DNA of 64,000 nucleotides from Eubacteriales bacterium (GTDB lineage Bacteria; Bacillota_A; Clostridia; Lachnospirales; Lachnospiraceae), in contig JAUNJL010000004.1 of the NCBI GenBank assembly GCA_030533315.1, positions 1 through 64,000 on the forward strand. The letters are read 5' to 3'. The notes under the pieces were generated by a model, which searched no databases, was not told the origin of the DNA, and saw nothing but the letters and a program-made list of their open reading frames with translations. Positions 8,843 through 16,889 of this stretch are shown here, one piece after another; position 1 is the first letter of the stretch, and every line of letters begins with the position of its first letter. A program made the position numbers and the translations under genes.

Positions 8843-8905
8843 AAAAAAAGAGATGCCGCCAGCCATCCGGGCACGACCCGGTATGTCTGAATGGGCAGCA
8901 TCTCT
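8843..8905 (-). terminator. Terminator of the S1-domain gene
   Basis: Minus-strand long imperfect stem (AGAGATGC... with ...GGCATCTCT) followed by seven T, 68 bases after the stop of the S1-domain gene. It closes the cmk-ispH-S1 transcript. Confidence 0.75.
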
Positions 8906-8972
8906 CCTGTCCTTGCTTATTTTGATCTGGCGGGAGGAAAACTCCTCCCCGCTGCGGGAAATCCCCGAAGCC

Positions 8973-10061
8973 TTATTCCTGGGAGCCCTCCAAAGCGGTC
9001 TCTGCCGGAGCAACGCTCTCAAGAGCCTTCATGCTGAGGGAGATCTTCCTGTCCTCCCCATTGAAGTCAACCACCTTAGCCTCGATCTCCTGTCCGATGT
9101 TCAGAACGTCAGAGGGCTTTGCAACATGCTCTCTGGAGATCTGGGATACATGGAGCAGTGCGTCCACGCCGGGAGCCAGCTCCACGAACGCTCCAAAATC
9201 CGTCATACGGGCAACCCTTCCGGATACCACGTTTCCTACCGCAAACTTCTCTGCGGCCGTCAGCCACGGATTCTCCTCCGGGAATTTCAGGGAAAGGGCG
9301 ATCTTGTCCCCATTGATATCCTTGATCAGCACACGCAGGTTCTCTCCCACGGTAAAGGCCTTCTTCGGGTTCTCCACCCTGCCCCAGGACATCTCGGAAA
9401 TGTGAAGAAGTCCGTCAGCTCCCCCAAGGTCGATGAAAGCGCCGAAATCGGTCACATTCTTCACAACACCCTCAACCGTGTCGCCCACGTTGATCCTCTC
9501 CATGAGCTCCTTCTGCTTCTTTGCCTTCTCGGCCAACAGAAGCTGCTTGCGGTTGCCGATGATGCGGCGTCTTCTGGGATTAAACTCGGTGATCACAAAC
9601 TCGATCTCCTGATCTGCGTACTTGGACAGATCCCTCTCGTAGGTATCGGACACCAGGCTTGCGGGGATGAACACCCTTGCCTCCTCCACGTTGACACACA
9701 GTCCGCCGTCCAGCACCTGGGTAACGGCTGCCTTCAGCACCTCCTGGCTCTCAAAAGCCTCCTCCAGGCGCTTGTTGCCCTTCTCAGCGGCAAGTCTCTT
9801 GTAGGTCAGGATCACCTGGCCCTCGCCGTCGTTCACCTTCAAAACCTTCGCTTCCATGGTGTCGCCTGGGTGCACAGCATCTGCCAACACGATGCTTGTG
9901 TCATTGGAATACTCGCTCTTGGTGATGATGCCGTCAGCCTTATAACCAATGTTAAGGATGATCTCATCTTCCTTCACGTCGATGACGGTGCCCTGCACGA
10001 TCTCTCCATTCCTGATGGTTTTTACGGAATCTTCCAGCATTTGTTCAAAACTTAATTCTGA
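8973..10061 (-). CDS. S1 RNA-binding domain protein (ribosomal protein S1 homolog)
   Basis: 362 aa from the ATG at 10061. Four S1 beta-barrel repeats are visible, the last two strongest (GDTVEGVVKNVTDFGAFIDL and GNVVSGRVARMTDFGAFVEL). It is likely a translation factor binding mRNA on the 30S subunit; Gram-positive four-domain forms are shorter than the six-domain E. coli S1. An ATG at 10082 would use the AGGAGG itself as codons, so 10061 is preferred. The start overlaps the end of ispH by 17 bases. In several Clostridia these two proteins are fused into one chain; here they are separate. Confidence 0.92.
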   Translation of the reverse strand, partial: SELSFEQMLEDSVKTIRNGEIVQGTVIDVKEDEIILNIGYKADGIITKSEYSNDTSIVLADAVHPGDTMEAKVLKVNDGEGQVILTYKRLAAEKGNKRLEEAFESQEVLKAAVTQVLDGGLCVNVEEARVFIPASLVSDTYERDLSKYADQEIEFVITEFNPRRRRIIGNRKQLLLAEKAKKQKELMERINVGDTVEGVVKNVTDFGAFIDLGGADGLLHISEMSWGRVENPKKAFTVGENLRVLIKDINGDKIALSLKFPEENPWLTAAEKFAVGNVVSGRVARMTDFGAFVELAPGVDALLHVSQISREHVAKPSDVLNIGQEIEAKVVDFNGEDRKISLSMKALESVAPAETALEGSQE

Positions 10062-10911
10062 CATGTTCTTGAACCTCCTCAATAATTTTCTTTGGGGTGG
10101 AAGCCCCTGCTGTAATACCTACATAACTACTGCATTGGAACATTTCAGAATCCAAGTCTACAGGTGTTTGTATATAGTAAGTATTTTCACATTCCTTTTT
10201 ACATATTTCAAACAGCTTTTGAGTATTGGAGCTATGCCGGCCGCCAACAACCAGCATAGTGTCTACCTCTCCGGCTATGTTTCTCGCTTCTCTCTGCCGT
10301 TCTTCGGTAGCATTACAAATAGTGTTTAAAATATTGAAAATATTTAAAACAGTATTATCATACCTCTTTTTGCCGAGAATTTCAACTATATCTTTAAATT
10401 TGTTGTAATTAAATGTCGTCTGGGACACCACGCATACGTTTTTGCCTTCCGGAGGGCAAAAATCCTGGGCCTCCTCCAGGGTTTTGATCACCGAATAGGG
10501 GCCCTGGCACCAGCCGCAGATGCCCTTCACCTCGGGGTGATCCTGGTCTCCCACGATCAGGACATGGCTGCCCTGGCCGCTCTCCTGCTCCACGATCCGG
10601 TGGATCTTCAGGACAAAGGGACAGGTGACGTCCACGTAGGCAAGACCGGCTTTCTCGATCCTGTCATAGACGGCCTTTCCCACCCCGTGGGAGCGGATGA
10701 CCACCACGCCGCCCTTCAGCTCCTCCAGATCCTCCTGGGAGATGACCTTCACGCCCTTTCTGTCCAGATCCGCCACCACCTCCTCATTGTGGATGATGGG
10801 GCCCAGAGTATAAATGGGGCCTTCTCCCTTCTGGATCAGCTCATACACCTTGTCCACCGCTCTTTGCACGCCGAAGCAAAATCCGGCCGTGGATGCTGTC
10901 TTTACCTTCAT
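10045..10911 (-). CDS. ispH: 4-hydroxy-3-methylbut-2-enyl diphosphate reductase IspH
   Basis: 288 aa. It is the last enzyme of the MEP isoprenoid pathway, a [4Fe-4S] protein making IPP and DMAPP. The three cluster cysteines are C12 (TAGFCFGV), C97 (VDVTCPF) and about C199 (TICNATEERQ), all present. SHGVGK, GDQDHPEVKG and VGGRHSSNTQKL are family motifs. It abuts the cmk stop codon. Codons from about residue 163 to the end are unusually AT-rich (about 37% GC by my count over 10081-10440, with ATA, TTA and AAT codons), unlike the 5' half and all neighbours. Confidence 0.95.
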   Translation of the reverse strand: MKVKTASTAGFCFGVQRAVDKVYELIQKGEGPIYTLGPIIHNEEVVADLDRKGVKVISQEDLEELKGGVVVIRSHGVGKAVYDRIEKAGLAYVDVTCPFVLKIHRIVEQESGQGSHVLIVGDQDHPEVKGICGWCQGPYSVIKTLEEAQDFCPPEGKNVCVVSQTTFNYNKFKDIVEILGKKRYDNTVLNIFNILNTICNATEERQREARNIAGEVDTMLVVGGRHSSNTQKLFEICKKECENTYYIQTPVDLDSEMFQCSSYVGITAGASTPKKIIEEVQEHVRIKF

Positions 10912-11583
10912 CTACCTCACCGCCCTTTCCCGGCAGACCTGAAGGATACGGTCTGTCACTTCCTGAATCGTCATGTCCGAGGAGTCCACCAGGACTGCGT
11001 CCTCCGCCCTGCGAAGGGGGGAAACCTCCCGGCTCATGTCCCTCTCGTCCCTGGCAAGAATGTCTCTTTTGATTTCCTCCAGGTCACATTCCTCTCCCTT
11101 TTGGCGAAGCTCATCCGCCCGCCGCATCGCCCGGGTATCGACGCTGGCCGTGAGATAGATTTTCACCTCCGCCTGGGGAAGGATGGTGGTGCCGATGTCC
11201 CTTCCGTCCATGACCACGTCGTTTTCCTGGGCCAGGGTCCTTTGAAAGCTGAGAAGATGAGCGCGCACGCCAGGATCCGCCGAGCTGACGGAGGCCATGT
11301 TCCCCACCTCCTCCATTCGGATCAGGCGGGTGACGTCCTCCCCGTTCAGGAGCACCAGCTGTTCCCCCTTTTCATATCGGATGGATACATGGGCGCCCCG
11401 GCACCTCTCCTGGATCTGCCCCGGGTCGTCCCCTCGGATCCCCTCCCGCAAAAGATAAAGGGCCACCGCCCGGTACATGGCTCCCGTGTCCACGTAGAGA
11501 AAGGACAGCTCCTTTGCCACCCTTCTGGCAATGGTACTTTTTCCGGCTCCCGCCGGGCCATCAATGGCAATGCTGATTCCCAT
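10912..11583 (-). CDS. cmk: Cytidylate kinase
   Basis: 223 aa from the ATG at 11583 (MGISIAIDG). It phosphorylates CMP/dCMP with ATP in the cytoplasm. P-loop IDGPAGAGKSTIARR at the N-terminus, then FLYVDTGAMYRAVAL and DGRDIGTTILPQAEVKIYLTAS are the classic Cmk blocks. AGGAGG lies 10 bases upstream; another ATG three codons earlier is too close to that site. The next gene, ispH, begins at the base after its stop codon. Confidence 0.96.
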   Translation of the reverse strand: MGISIAIDGPAGAGKSTIARRVAKELSFLYVDTGAMYRAVALYLLREGIRGDDPGQIQERCRGAHVSIRYEKGEQLVLLNGEDVTRLIRMEEVGNMASVSSADPGVRAHLLSFQRTLAQENDVVMDGRDIGTTILPQAEVKIYLTASVDTRAMRRADELRQKGEECDLEEIKRDILARDERDMSREVSPLRRAEDAVLVDSSDMTIQEVTDRILQVCRERAVR

Positions 11584-11613
11584 ATGCTTCATTCCTCCTG
11601 CTTTTTCAGCCGT

Positions 11614-12870
11614 TCAGCCAGCTGAACCGCCGCTTATTTCTTCCTGGGCCATGGCCGCCAGATAGGCGGTGGACCAGGCGATCTGAAGATTGTAGCCCCC
11701 CGTGAGGCCGTCCAGATCCAGCACCTCCCCGATGAAAAACAGATTTTTCATCTTCCTGGATTCCATGGTATTGGGGGAAACGTCCCTCACCGAAACGCCG
11801 CCCCGGGTGATGATGGCCTCCCGAAAGCCTCCCGTTCCCGTGATGGTGAAGGGGAAGGCCTTCACCAGTTCCCCAAAGGCCAGGCGCTCCTGGCGGCTGA
11901 TCTCATGAACCTTTTTTTCAGGGGGTATGCCGCCCAGCGCCAGCATCACCGGCGTCAGGGAGGAGGGAAAGAGGGCGCCGATCACATTTTTGAACTGCTT
12001 GTTCCTGCCTGCCTCAAACTCCCGCAGGATCCTGGCGTCCAGCTGCTCCGGGGTCAGGGCCGGCTTCAGATCCAGCCAGGCGCTCAGCGTCCCGCCCTCC
12101 TTCAGATATTTCCCCAGATGCGCACTGGCAGACAAGATCATGGGCCCCGTCACCCCGAAGTGGGTGAACATCATCTCCCCAAAATCCTCATAGACCGTCT
12201 TATTCCCAGACCGTATGGTCAGTCCCGTGTTCTTCAGGGACAGGCCCTGGAGCTGCCGTACGTAATCCTCCCTGACCAGGAGGGGAACCAGTGAGGGCGA
12301 CGGCGCCTTCACCTGGTGTCCCGCAGCCCTGGCAAACTCATACCCGTCCCCCGTGGAGCCGGTGGCCGGATAAGAAAGGCCGCCCGTGGCCACGATCACC
12401 CGGTCGCCCAGAAGCCTCCTGCCGTCCGCAAGACAAACCCCGACGGCTCTTCCCGCCTCCGTCAGGATCTCCTTCACCTCCGTGTGGAGGCTGACCCTGG
12501 CCCCCGCTTTTTTTAGTTCCCGGTCCAGGGCCCGGATAATGTCCGAGGAGTGGTCCGAGACGGGAAACACCCGGCCTCCCCGCTCTGTCTTTAAGGGAAC
12601 GCCGGCCTTCTCAAAAAACTCCATCACGTCCTGGCTGTTGTAGGTGTAAAAGGCGCTGTACAAAAATTTGGGATTGGTCATCACCGCCGACAGCAGATCC
12701 TCAACGTCACAGTTATTTGTAACATTGCAGCGGCCCTTCCCTGTAATATACAGTTTCTTTCCCAGCTTTTCATTTTTTTCCAGGATGTGGACCTCATGTC
12801 CCCTCCTGGCGGCCTGGACGCCGGCCATCATGCCCGACGCCCCTCCGCCGACGATCAAAATACTGCTCAT
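11614..12870 (-). CDS. NAD(P)/FAD-dependent oxidoreductase, BaiN/HI0933 family
   Basis: 418 aa from the ATG at 12870 (AGGCAGGT upstream). The N-terminal Rossmann fold is ILIVGGGASGMMAGVQAARRG, followed by the family hallmark LYITGKGRCNVTNNC near residues 40-55. The C-terminal FAD-contact block is FIGEVLDLDGLTGGYNLQIAWSTAYLAA. The group includes bile-acid-related BaiN and the uncharacterised HI0933 flavoproteins; the substrate is unknown. It lies 31 bases upstream of cmk in the same direction. A longer in-frame region upstream runs into non-coding DNA. Confidence 0.88.
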   Translation of the reverse strand: MSSILIVGGGASGMMAGVQAARRGHEVHILEKNEKLGKKLYITGKGRCNVTNNCDVEDLLSAVMTNPKFLYSAFYTYNSQDVMEFFEKAGVPLKTERGGRVFPVSDHSSDIIRALDRELKKAGARVSLHTEVKEILTEAGRAVGVCLADGRRLLGDRVIVATGGLSYPATGSTGDGYEFARAAGHQVKAPSPSLVPLLVREDYVRQLQGLSLKNTGLTIRSGNKTVYEDFGEMMFTHFGVTGPMILSASAHLGKYLKEGGTLSAWLDLKPALTPEQLDARILREFEAGRNKQFKNVIGALFPSSLTPVMLALGGIPPEKKVHEISRQERLAFGELVKAFPFTITGTGGFREAIITRGGVSVRDVSPNTMESRKMKNLFFIGEVLDLDGLTGGYNLQIAWSTAYLAAMAQEEISGGSAG

Positions 12871-12949
12871 GAAGCTACCTGCCTTTTTCTCATTTGCCCA
12901 TGGGGACATTGCGAAACGAGGAGCCTGCAGCGCAGACTCCCCGTAGAAT

Positions 12950-12997
12950 CCGCTGCCGCCCTTCCCCAGGAAGCCTCCTCCCCAAGGAAGGCAGCGG
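12950..12997 (-). other. Large stem-loop after oadA
   Basis: CCGCTGCC...CTTCC pairs with GGAAG...GCAGCGG between the oadA-like stop codon and the flavoprotein start. There is no T-run, so it is not a standard terminator; it could protect the mRNA 3' end or slow readthrough. Confidence 0.4.
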
Positions 12998-13018
12998 CAG
13001 ATTGTCTTTCCCTTTTGT

Positions 13019-14431
13019 TCAGACGGGATAAGCGCCATTCTTGGTGTCGGCAGCCGTCTCGTCCACCTTCGTTTTCTGAGCCTGACGGTATTTAAAGAAA
13101 TCTGTGGCAACCTGGGGGAACAGTGCATAAGTCAGGACATCCTCATCCTGCTCCTTGTACTGTGCCATCTCCTTCTCCAGCTTATCCAGCTCGTTGTCCA
13201 GAAGATCTGCCGGACGGCAGGTGATGGGCTCCGTGTCGCCGATGCACTTCTTCTGTACCTCCGGGTTGAAGGGCTTGATGGTCGCACCGTATCTGCCGCT
13301 CAGCACGTCCTTGGTCTCCTTCGTGACCATCTTGTACCTCTCGCCCATGATCACGTTGAACACGGCCTGGGTACCCACGATCTGGGAGGAGGGAGTCACC
13401 AGAGGCGGCTCGCCCAGATCCTTACGCACCCGGGGAACCTCCTCCAGAACGTCATAGAACTTATCCTCCGCGTGCTGCTCCTTCAGCTGGGAGGTCAGGT
13501 TGGAGAGCATACCGCCCGGCACCTGGTACAGAAGCGTCTTGATGTTGACTCCCAGGTTCTTGGGATTGAGCAGGCCGCTGGAAAGGGCCTCATCCCTCAG
13601 AGGACGGAAGTAGTCTGCGATCTCCGCCAGCAAATTCTGGTCAAAGCCAGTGTCATAGGGAGTCCCACGGAAGGTCTCCACCATCACCTCGGTGGCGGGC
13701 TGGGAGGTACCCAGGGCAAAGGGTGACATGGCGCAGTCGATCACGTCCACGCCGGCCTCTACAGCCTTCATATAGGTCATGGAAGCCACGCCGGAGGTGT
13801 AATGGGTGTGCAGCTCAATGGGGATCTTCACGGTCTCCTTCAGAGCCGTCACCAGCTTGGTGGCCTCATAGGGAAGCAGCAGTCCGGCCATATCCTTGAT
13901 ACAGATGGAATCCGCACCCATTTCCTCGATCTTCTTTGCAATATCGGTCCAATATTCCATGGTGTAGGCATCGCCCAGAGTGTAGGAAAGAGCCACCTGG
14001 GCATGGGCCTTCTCCTTGTTGGACGCCCGAACGGCCGTCTGCAGGTTGCGAAGGTCGTTCATACAGTCAAAAATACGGATGATGTCGATCCCGTTTGCAG
14101 CGGATTTCTGTACAAAATACTCTACCACGTCATCGGCGTAGGGGCGGTATCCCAGAATGTTCTGTCCCCGGAACAGCATCTGGAGCTTTGTATTTTTGAA
14201 GCCGTCCCTCAGCTTGCGGAGCCTTTCCCAGGGATCCTCCTTGAGGAAACGAAGGGATGCGTCGAAGGTGGCGCCGCCCCAGCACTCTACTGCATGGTAG
14301 CCCACCTTGTCCAGCTTCTCCACAATGGGGAGCATCTGCTCCGTACTCATCCTGGTGGCGATCAGGGACTGATGAGCATCACGAAGGATGGTCTCCATGA
14401 TCTTAACAGGTTTCTTTTCAATTTCAGCCAT
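13019..14431 (-). CDS. oadA: Biotin-dependent carboxyltransferase, oxaloacetate decarboxylase alpha / transcarboxylase 5S type
   Basis: 470 aa from the ATG at 14431 (AAAGGAGACATT upstream). It has the HMGL-like TIM barrel (IMETILRDAHQSLIATRM, then WGGATFDASLRFLKEDPWERLR and LHTHYTSGVASMTYMKA), followed by the conserved PYC/OADA domain. It moves CO2 between biotin and pyruvate/oxaloacetate. It lacks a fused biotin domain; the carrier is a separate gene two places upstream. It is the last gene of the five-gene operon. Its ribosome site lies inside a repeat module also present before the ABC exporter gene. Confidence 0.9.
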   Translation of the reverse strand: MAEIEKKPVKIMETILRDAHQSLIATRMSTEQMLPIVEKLDKVGYHAVECWGGATFDASLRFLKEDPWERLRKLRDGFKNTKLQMLFRGQNILGYRPYADDVVEYFVQKSAANGIDIIRIFDCMNDLRNLQTAVRASNKEKAHAQVALSYTLGDAYTMEYWTDIAKKIEEMGADSICIKDMAGLLLPYEATKLVTALKETVKIPIELHTHYTSGVASMTYMKAVEAGVDVIDCAMSPFALGTSQPATEVMVETFRGTPYDTGFDQNLLAEIADYFRPLRDEALSSGLLNPKNLGVNIKTLLYQVPGGMLSNLTSQLKEQHAEDKFYDVLEEVPRVRKDLGEPPLVTPSSQIVGTQAVFNVIMGERYKMVTKETKDVLSGRYGATIKPFNPEVQKKCIGDTEPITCRPADLLDNELDKLEKEMAQYKEQDEDVLTYALFPQVATDFFKYRQAQKTKVDETAADTKNGAYPV

Positions 14432-14513
14432 AATGTCTCCTTTCATGGCGCAGCGGCTGCGCCAATAATGGTAGATTTGGAAGCTTGTCTCCAAGCATGT
14501 CTTTTCTTTCATG
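14432..14513 (-). repeat. Hairpin repeat module carrying the oadA ribosome site (copy A)
   Basis: On the minus strand: CATGAAAG, an imperfect hairpin (GCTTG/CAAGC), a 24-base block at 14461-14484 identical to copy B, a perfect hairpin GGCGCAGC/GCTGCGCC, then CATGAAAGGAGA directly before the start codon. Copy B at 26045-26150 has the same order; the hairpin stems differ in sequence but still pair. Confidence 0.7.
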
Positions 14514-14564
14514 GTACGGGGGGCAGGCGTTCCCGCCCCCGCAGCCTTATTTACGATCCAGGAT

Positions 14565-15713
14565 TTAGATCCCGTAGATAGCCATGAAGGTACCGGCTGC
14601 CACGGCCGTTCCGATTACGCCGGCCACGTTGGGCCCCATGGCGTGCATCAGAAGGAAGTTGGTGGGATCTGCCTCCGCACCCACCTTCTGGGAAACCCGG
14701 GCCGCCATCGGAACGGCGGACACGCCGGCGGAGCCGATGAGCGGATTGATCTTTCCGCCGGACAGCTTACACATCAGCTTGCCCAGCATCACGCCGCCAA
14801 AGGTACCAAAGGCAAAGGCCACAAGGCCCAGGGCCACGATCTTCAAGGTTGCCAGGTTGATGAAGGCCTCCGCGCTGGTAGATGCGCCCACCGAGGTACC
14901 AAGAAGGATCACCACGATGTACATCAGCGCGTTGGAGGCGGTCTCCGTCAGCTGCTTCACAACGCCGGACTCCCGGAACAGATTTCCCAGCATCAGCATC
15001 CCCACCAGGGGAGCCGTTGTGGGAAGGATCACGCAGACCACAATGGTGATCACGATGGGGAACAGGATCTTCTCCAGCTTGGAAACCGGACGCAGCTGCT
15101 CCATCTTGATCTTTCTTTCCTGCTCCGTGGTAAAGGCCTTCATGATGGGAGGCTGGATAATGGGCACCAGGGACATATAAGAATAGGCTGCCACCGCAAT
15201 GGGGCCCATCAGGCTAGTCTGCCCCAGCTTTCCAGCCAGAAAGATGGAGGTAGGCCCGTCAGCGCCGCCGATGATGGAGATGGCCGCCGCCGCCTTTCCG
15301 TTGAAGCCCAGGAAGATGGCCAGGAAATAGGCCACATAGATGCCAAGCTGTGCAGCCGCCCCCAGAAGAAAGCTCTTGGGGTTGGCGATCAGGGGACCGA
15401 AGTCCGTCATGGCCCCCACACCCATAAAGATCAGGGAGGGCAGGATGCTCCACTCATCCAGAAGGTAGAAGTAATGGAGAAGACCTCCCACGCCGTTGGA
15501 CATCTGGCTGGGATCCGCCATGATGTCCGGATAAATATTTACAAGAAGCATACCAAAGGCGATGGGGACCAGAAGAAGCGGCTCGAAGCCCTTGGCAATG
15601 GCCAGATATAAGAACACGCACGCAGCCAGGATCATCAGATAATTGCCCCAGGTCAGGTTGAAGAAGGCCGTCTGATGAATCAGGTTGGACAGTGTATCTG
15701 TAACGTAAGACAT
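14565..15713 (-). CDS. oadB: Sodium-pumping decarboxylase beta subunit (OadB/MmdB family)
   Basis: 382 aa, about ten hydrophobic segments. This membrane subunit decarboxylates carboxybiotin and pumps Na+ outward. Family signatures are [20 protein letters not shown], the ion-site sequence [16 protein letters not shown] near residue 150, and [16 protein letters not shown] near the end. GGGGAGGTATTCAA precedes the ATG. It lies 16 bases after the biotin carrier gene, in the operon. Confidence 0.95.
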   Translation of the reverse strand: MSYVTDTLSNLIHQTAFFNLTWGNYLMILAACVFLYLAIAKGFEPLLLVPIAFGMLLVNIYPDIMADPSQMSNGVGGLLHYFYLLDEWSILPSLIFMGVGAMTDFGPLIANPKSFLLGAAAQLGIYVAYFLAIFLGFNGKAAAAISIIGGADGPTSIFLAGKLGQTSLMGPIAVAAYSYMSLVPIIQPPIMKAFTTEQERKIKMEQLRPVSKLEKILFPIVITIVVCVILPTTAPLVGMLMLGNLFRESGVVKQLTETASNALMYIVVILLGTSVGASTSAEAFINLATLKIVALGLVAFAFGTFGGVMLGKLMCKLSGGKINPLIGSAGVSAVPMAARVSQKVGAEADPTNFLLMHAMGPNVAGVIGTAVAAGTFMAIYGI

Positions 15714-15729
15714 TTGAATACCTCCCCAC

Positions 15730-16116
15730 TTAGTTCATGGTCGCCAGAGTATCTCCATTTTCTACAGCGGCGCCCTCTGCAACGTCAATGCTTGCAACGG
15801 TTCCATCCTGGGGAGCCACCACCGGGATCTCCATCTTCATGGATTCCAGGATCACGATGCTGTCGCCGGCCTTCACGGCCTGTCCCACGGCTGCGGCGAT
15901 CTTCAGCACCTTGCCGGGTACGGATGCAGCCACCTTCACGGCTCCGGCCCCTGCGGCGGGTGATGCCGGCTTCGGTGCCGGTGCGGCGGGTGCTGCCTTT
16001 TGTGCAGCGGGTACGGTCCTCGGTGCGGGAGCGGCCGCCGGTGCGGCCACGCTGCCAGTCTCCTCCACGGTTACTTCGTATGCGGTTCCATTAACAGTGA
16101 TCGTATAGCTTTTCAT
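15730..16116 (-). CDS. Biotin carrier protein of a decarboxylase/transcarboxylase
   Basis: 128 aa. A short N-terminal strand ([15 protein letters not shown]) leads to an Ala/Pro-rich linker (about residues 25-60) and a C-terminal biotinyl domain with [14 protein letters not shown], where the Lys of MKM is biotinylated. The carrier shuttles CO2 between the carboxyltransferases and the membrane beta subunit. It is comparable to the 1.3S subunit of propionibacterial transcarboxylase and to GcdC/MmdC. ATAGGAGGAATCGAAA precedes the ATG. Confidence 0.93.
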   Translation of the reverse strand: MKSYTITVNGTAYEVTVEETGSVAAPAAAPAPRTVPAAQKAAPAAPAPKPASPAAGAGAVKVAASVPGKVLKIAAAVGQAVKAGDSIVILESMKMEIPVVAPQDGTVASIDVAEGAAVENGDTLATMN

Positions 16117-16134
16117 TTTCGATTCCTCCTATGA

Positions 16135-16875
16135 TTACCTTCTTTTACGGTTGATTTTGCGGATAGAACGGACAACGAACCCGTCGGTGGCCGTGCCCTC
16201 TGCTGCTGCGATGGCCGCTGCGATCACGGCGATCAGCTCTGTATCATCCTCCGGCTCAGCGGCGGGCGCCGGTACGGCTGCCGCAGGTGCGGGATCTGGC
16301 GCGGCCGCCTTTGCCGCGGCTTTCTTTTTCTCCGGATCCGGAATGAATTTAAAGAGATAAATAACAAAGCTAAGGAACAGCAGCATCAAAAACACGATGC
16401 CGATGCCCATAACCGTATTCATCCCCGCTCTTTTCAAGGTCTCTCCCATGGAATACTTCACGTCCACGCCCATGGAGGTGGGAATGCCGTTCTCGTCAAA
16501 CACGAACACGAAATCCGCATCCACCTTCTCGAAGGCCATGGGAACCGTCACGGTGTACTCTCCGTTGGCATAGGAGATCTCCGTGTCTCCCGCCTTTGAC
16601 TGATCCTCTTTTCTTGCTCCAAGCTCTTCCTTGCTTCCCGACCAGGCGCTCATGGCGGACTCGGTAAAGGCGTCGCCAGAGCTGGCGTAGGCCTCGATCT
16701 CCTCATCCGACAGCTGGATAATGGTAGCCGCCAGGCCCTCCGCCGTCATGGTCATGTTTTCCCTGAGCATGTCCTCGTCCGCGGCCCACGCCGCGGAGCC
16801 GGAGCCCAGGAGCATCACCATAGCCAGGAGAAGGGCTGCGCCGGCGGAAGCTGTTTTCTTAAAAATAAGTTTCAT
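16135..16875 (-). CDS. OadG-like membrane subunit with an exported N-terminal domain
   Basis: 246 aa from the ATG at 16875 (AGGTGG five bases upstream; a GTG three codons earlier is less likely). An N-terminal signal segment (about residues 5-30) is followed by an extracytoplasmic domain, one membrane span near residues 130-150 (VMGIGIVFLMLLFLSFVIYLF) and an Ala/Pro-rich cytoplasmic tail ending in basic residues. The single-span-plus-AP-rich-tail plan is that of OadG/MmdC-type gamma subunits, but it is longer than classic OadG (about 80-100 aa). It likely tethers the soluble subunits to OadB. Confidence 0.8.
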   Translation of the reverse strand: MKLIFKKTASAGAALLLAMVMLLGSGSAAWAADEDMLRENMTMTAEGLAATIIQLSDEEIEAYASSGDAFTESAMSAWSGSKEELGARKEDQSKAGDTEISYANGEYTVTVPMAFEKVDADFVFVFDENGIPTSMGVDVKYSMGETLKRAGMNTVMGIGIVFLMLLFLSFVIYLFKFIPDPEKKKAAAKAAAPDPAPAAAVPAPAAEPEDDTELIAVIAAAIAAAEGTATDGFVVRSIRKINRKRR

Positions 16876-16889
16876 ATGCTCCACCTCAC

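Noticed and set aside
12871..13128. N-terminal extension of the flavoprotein by about 86 residues
   Set aside because: The extension overlaps the oadA 3' end and a large hairpin; the Rossmann fold starts at the chosen ATG with a ribosome site.
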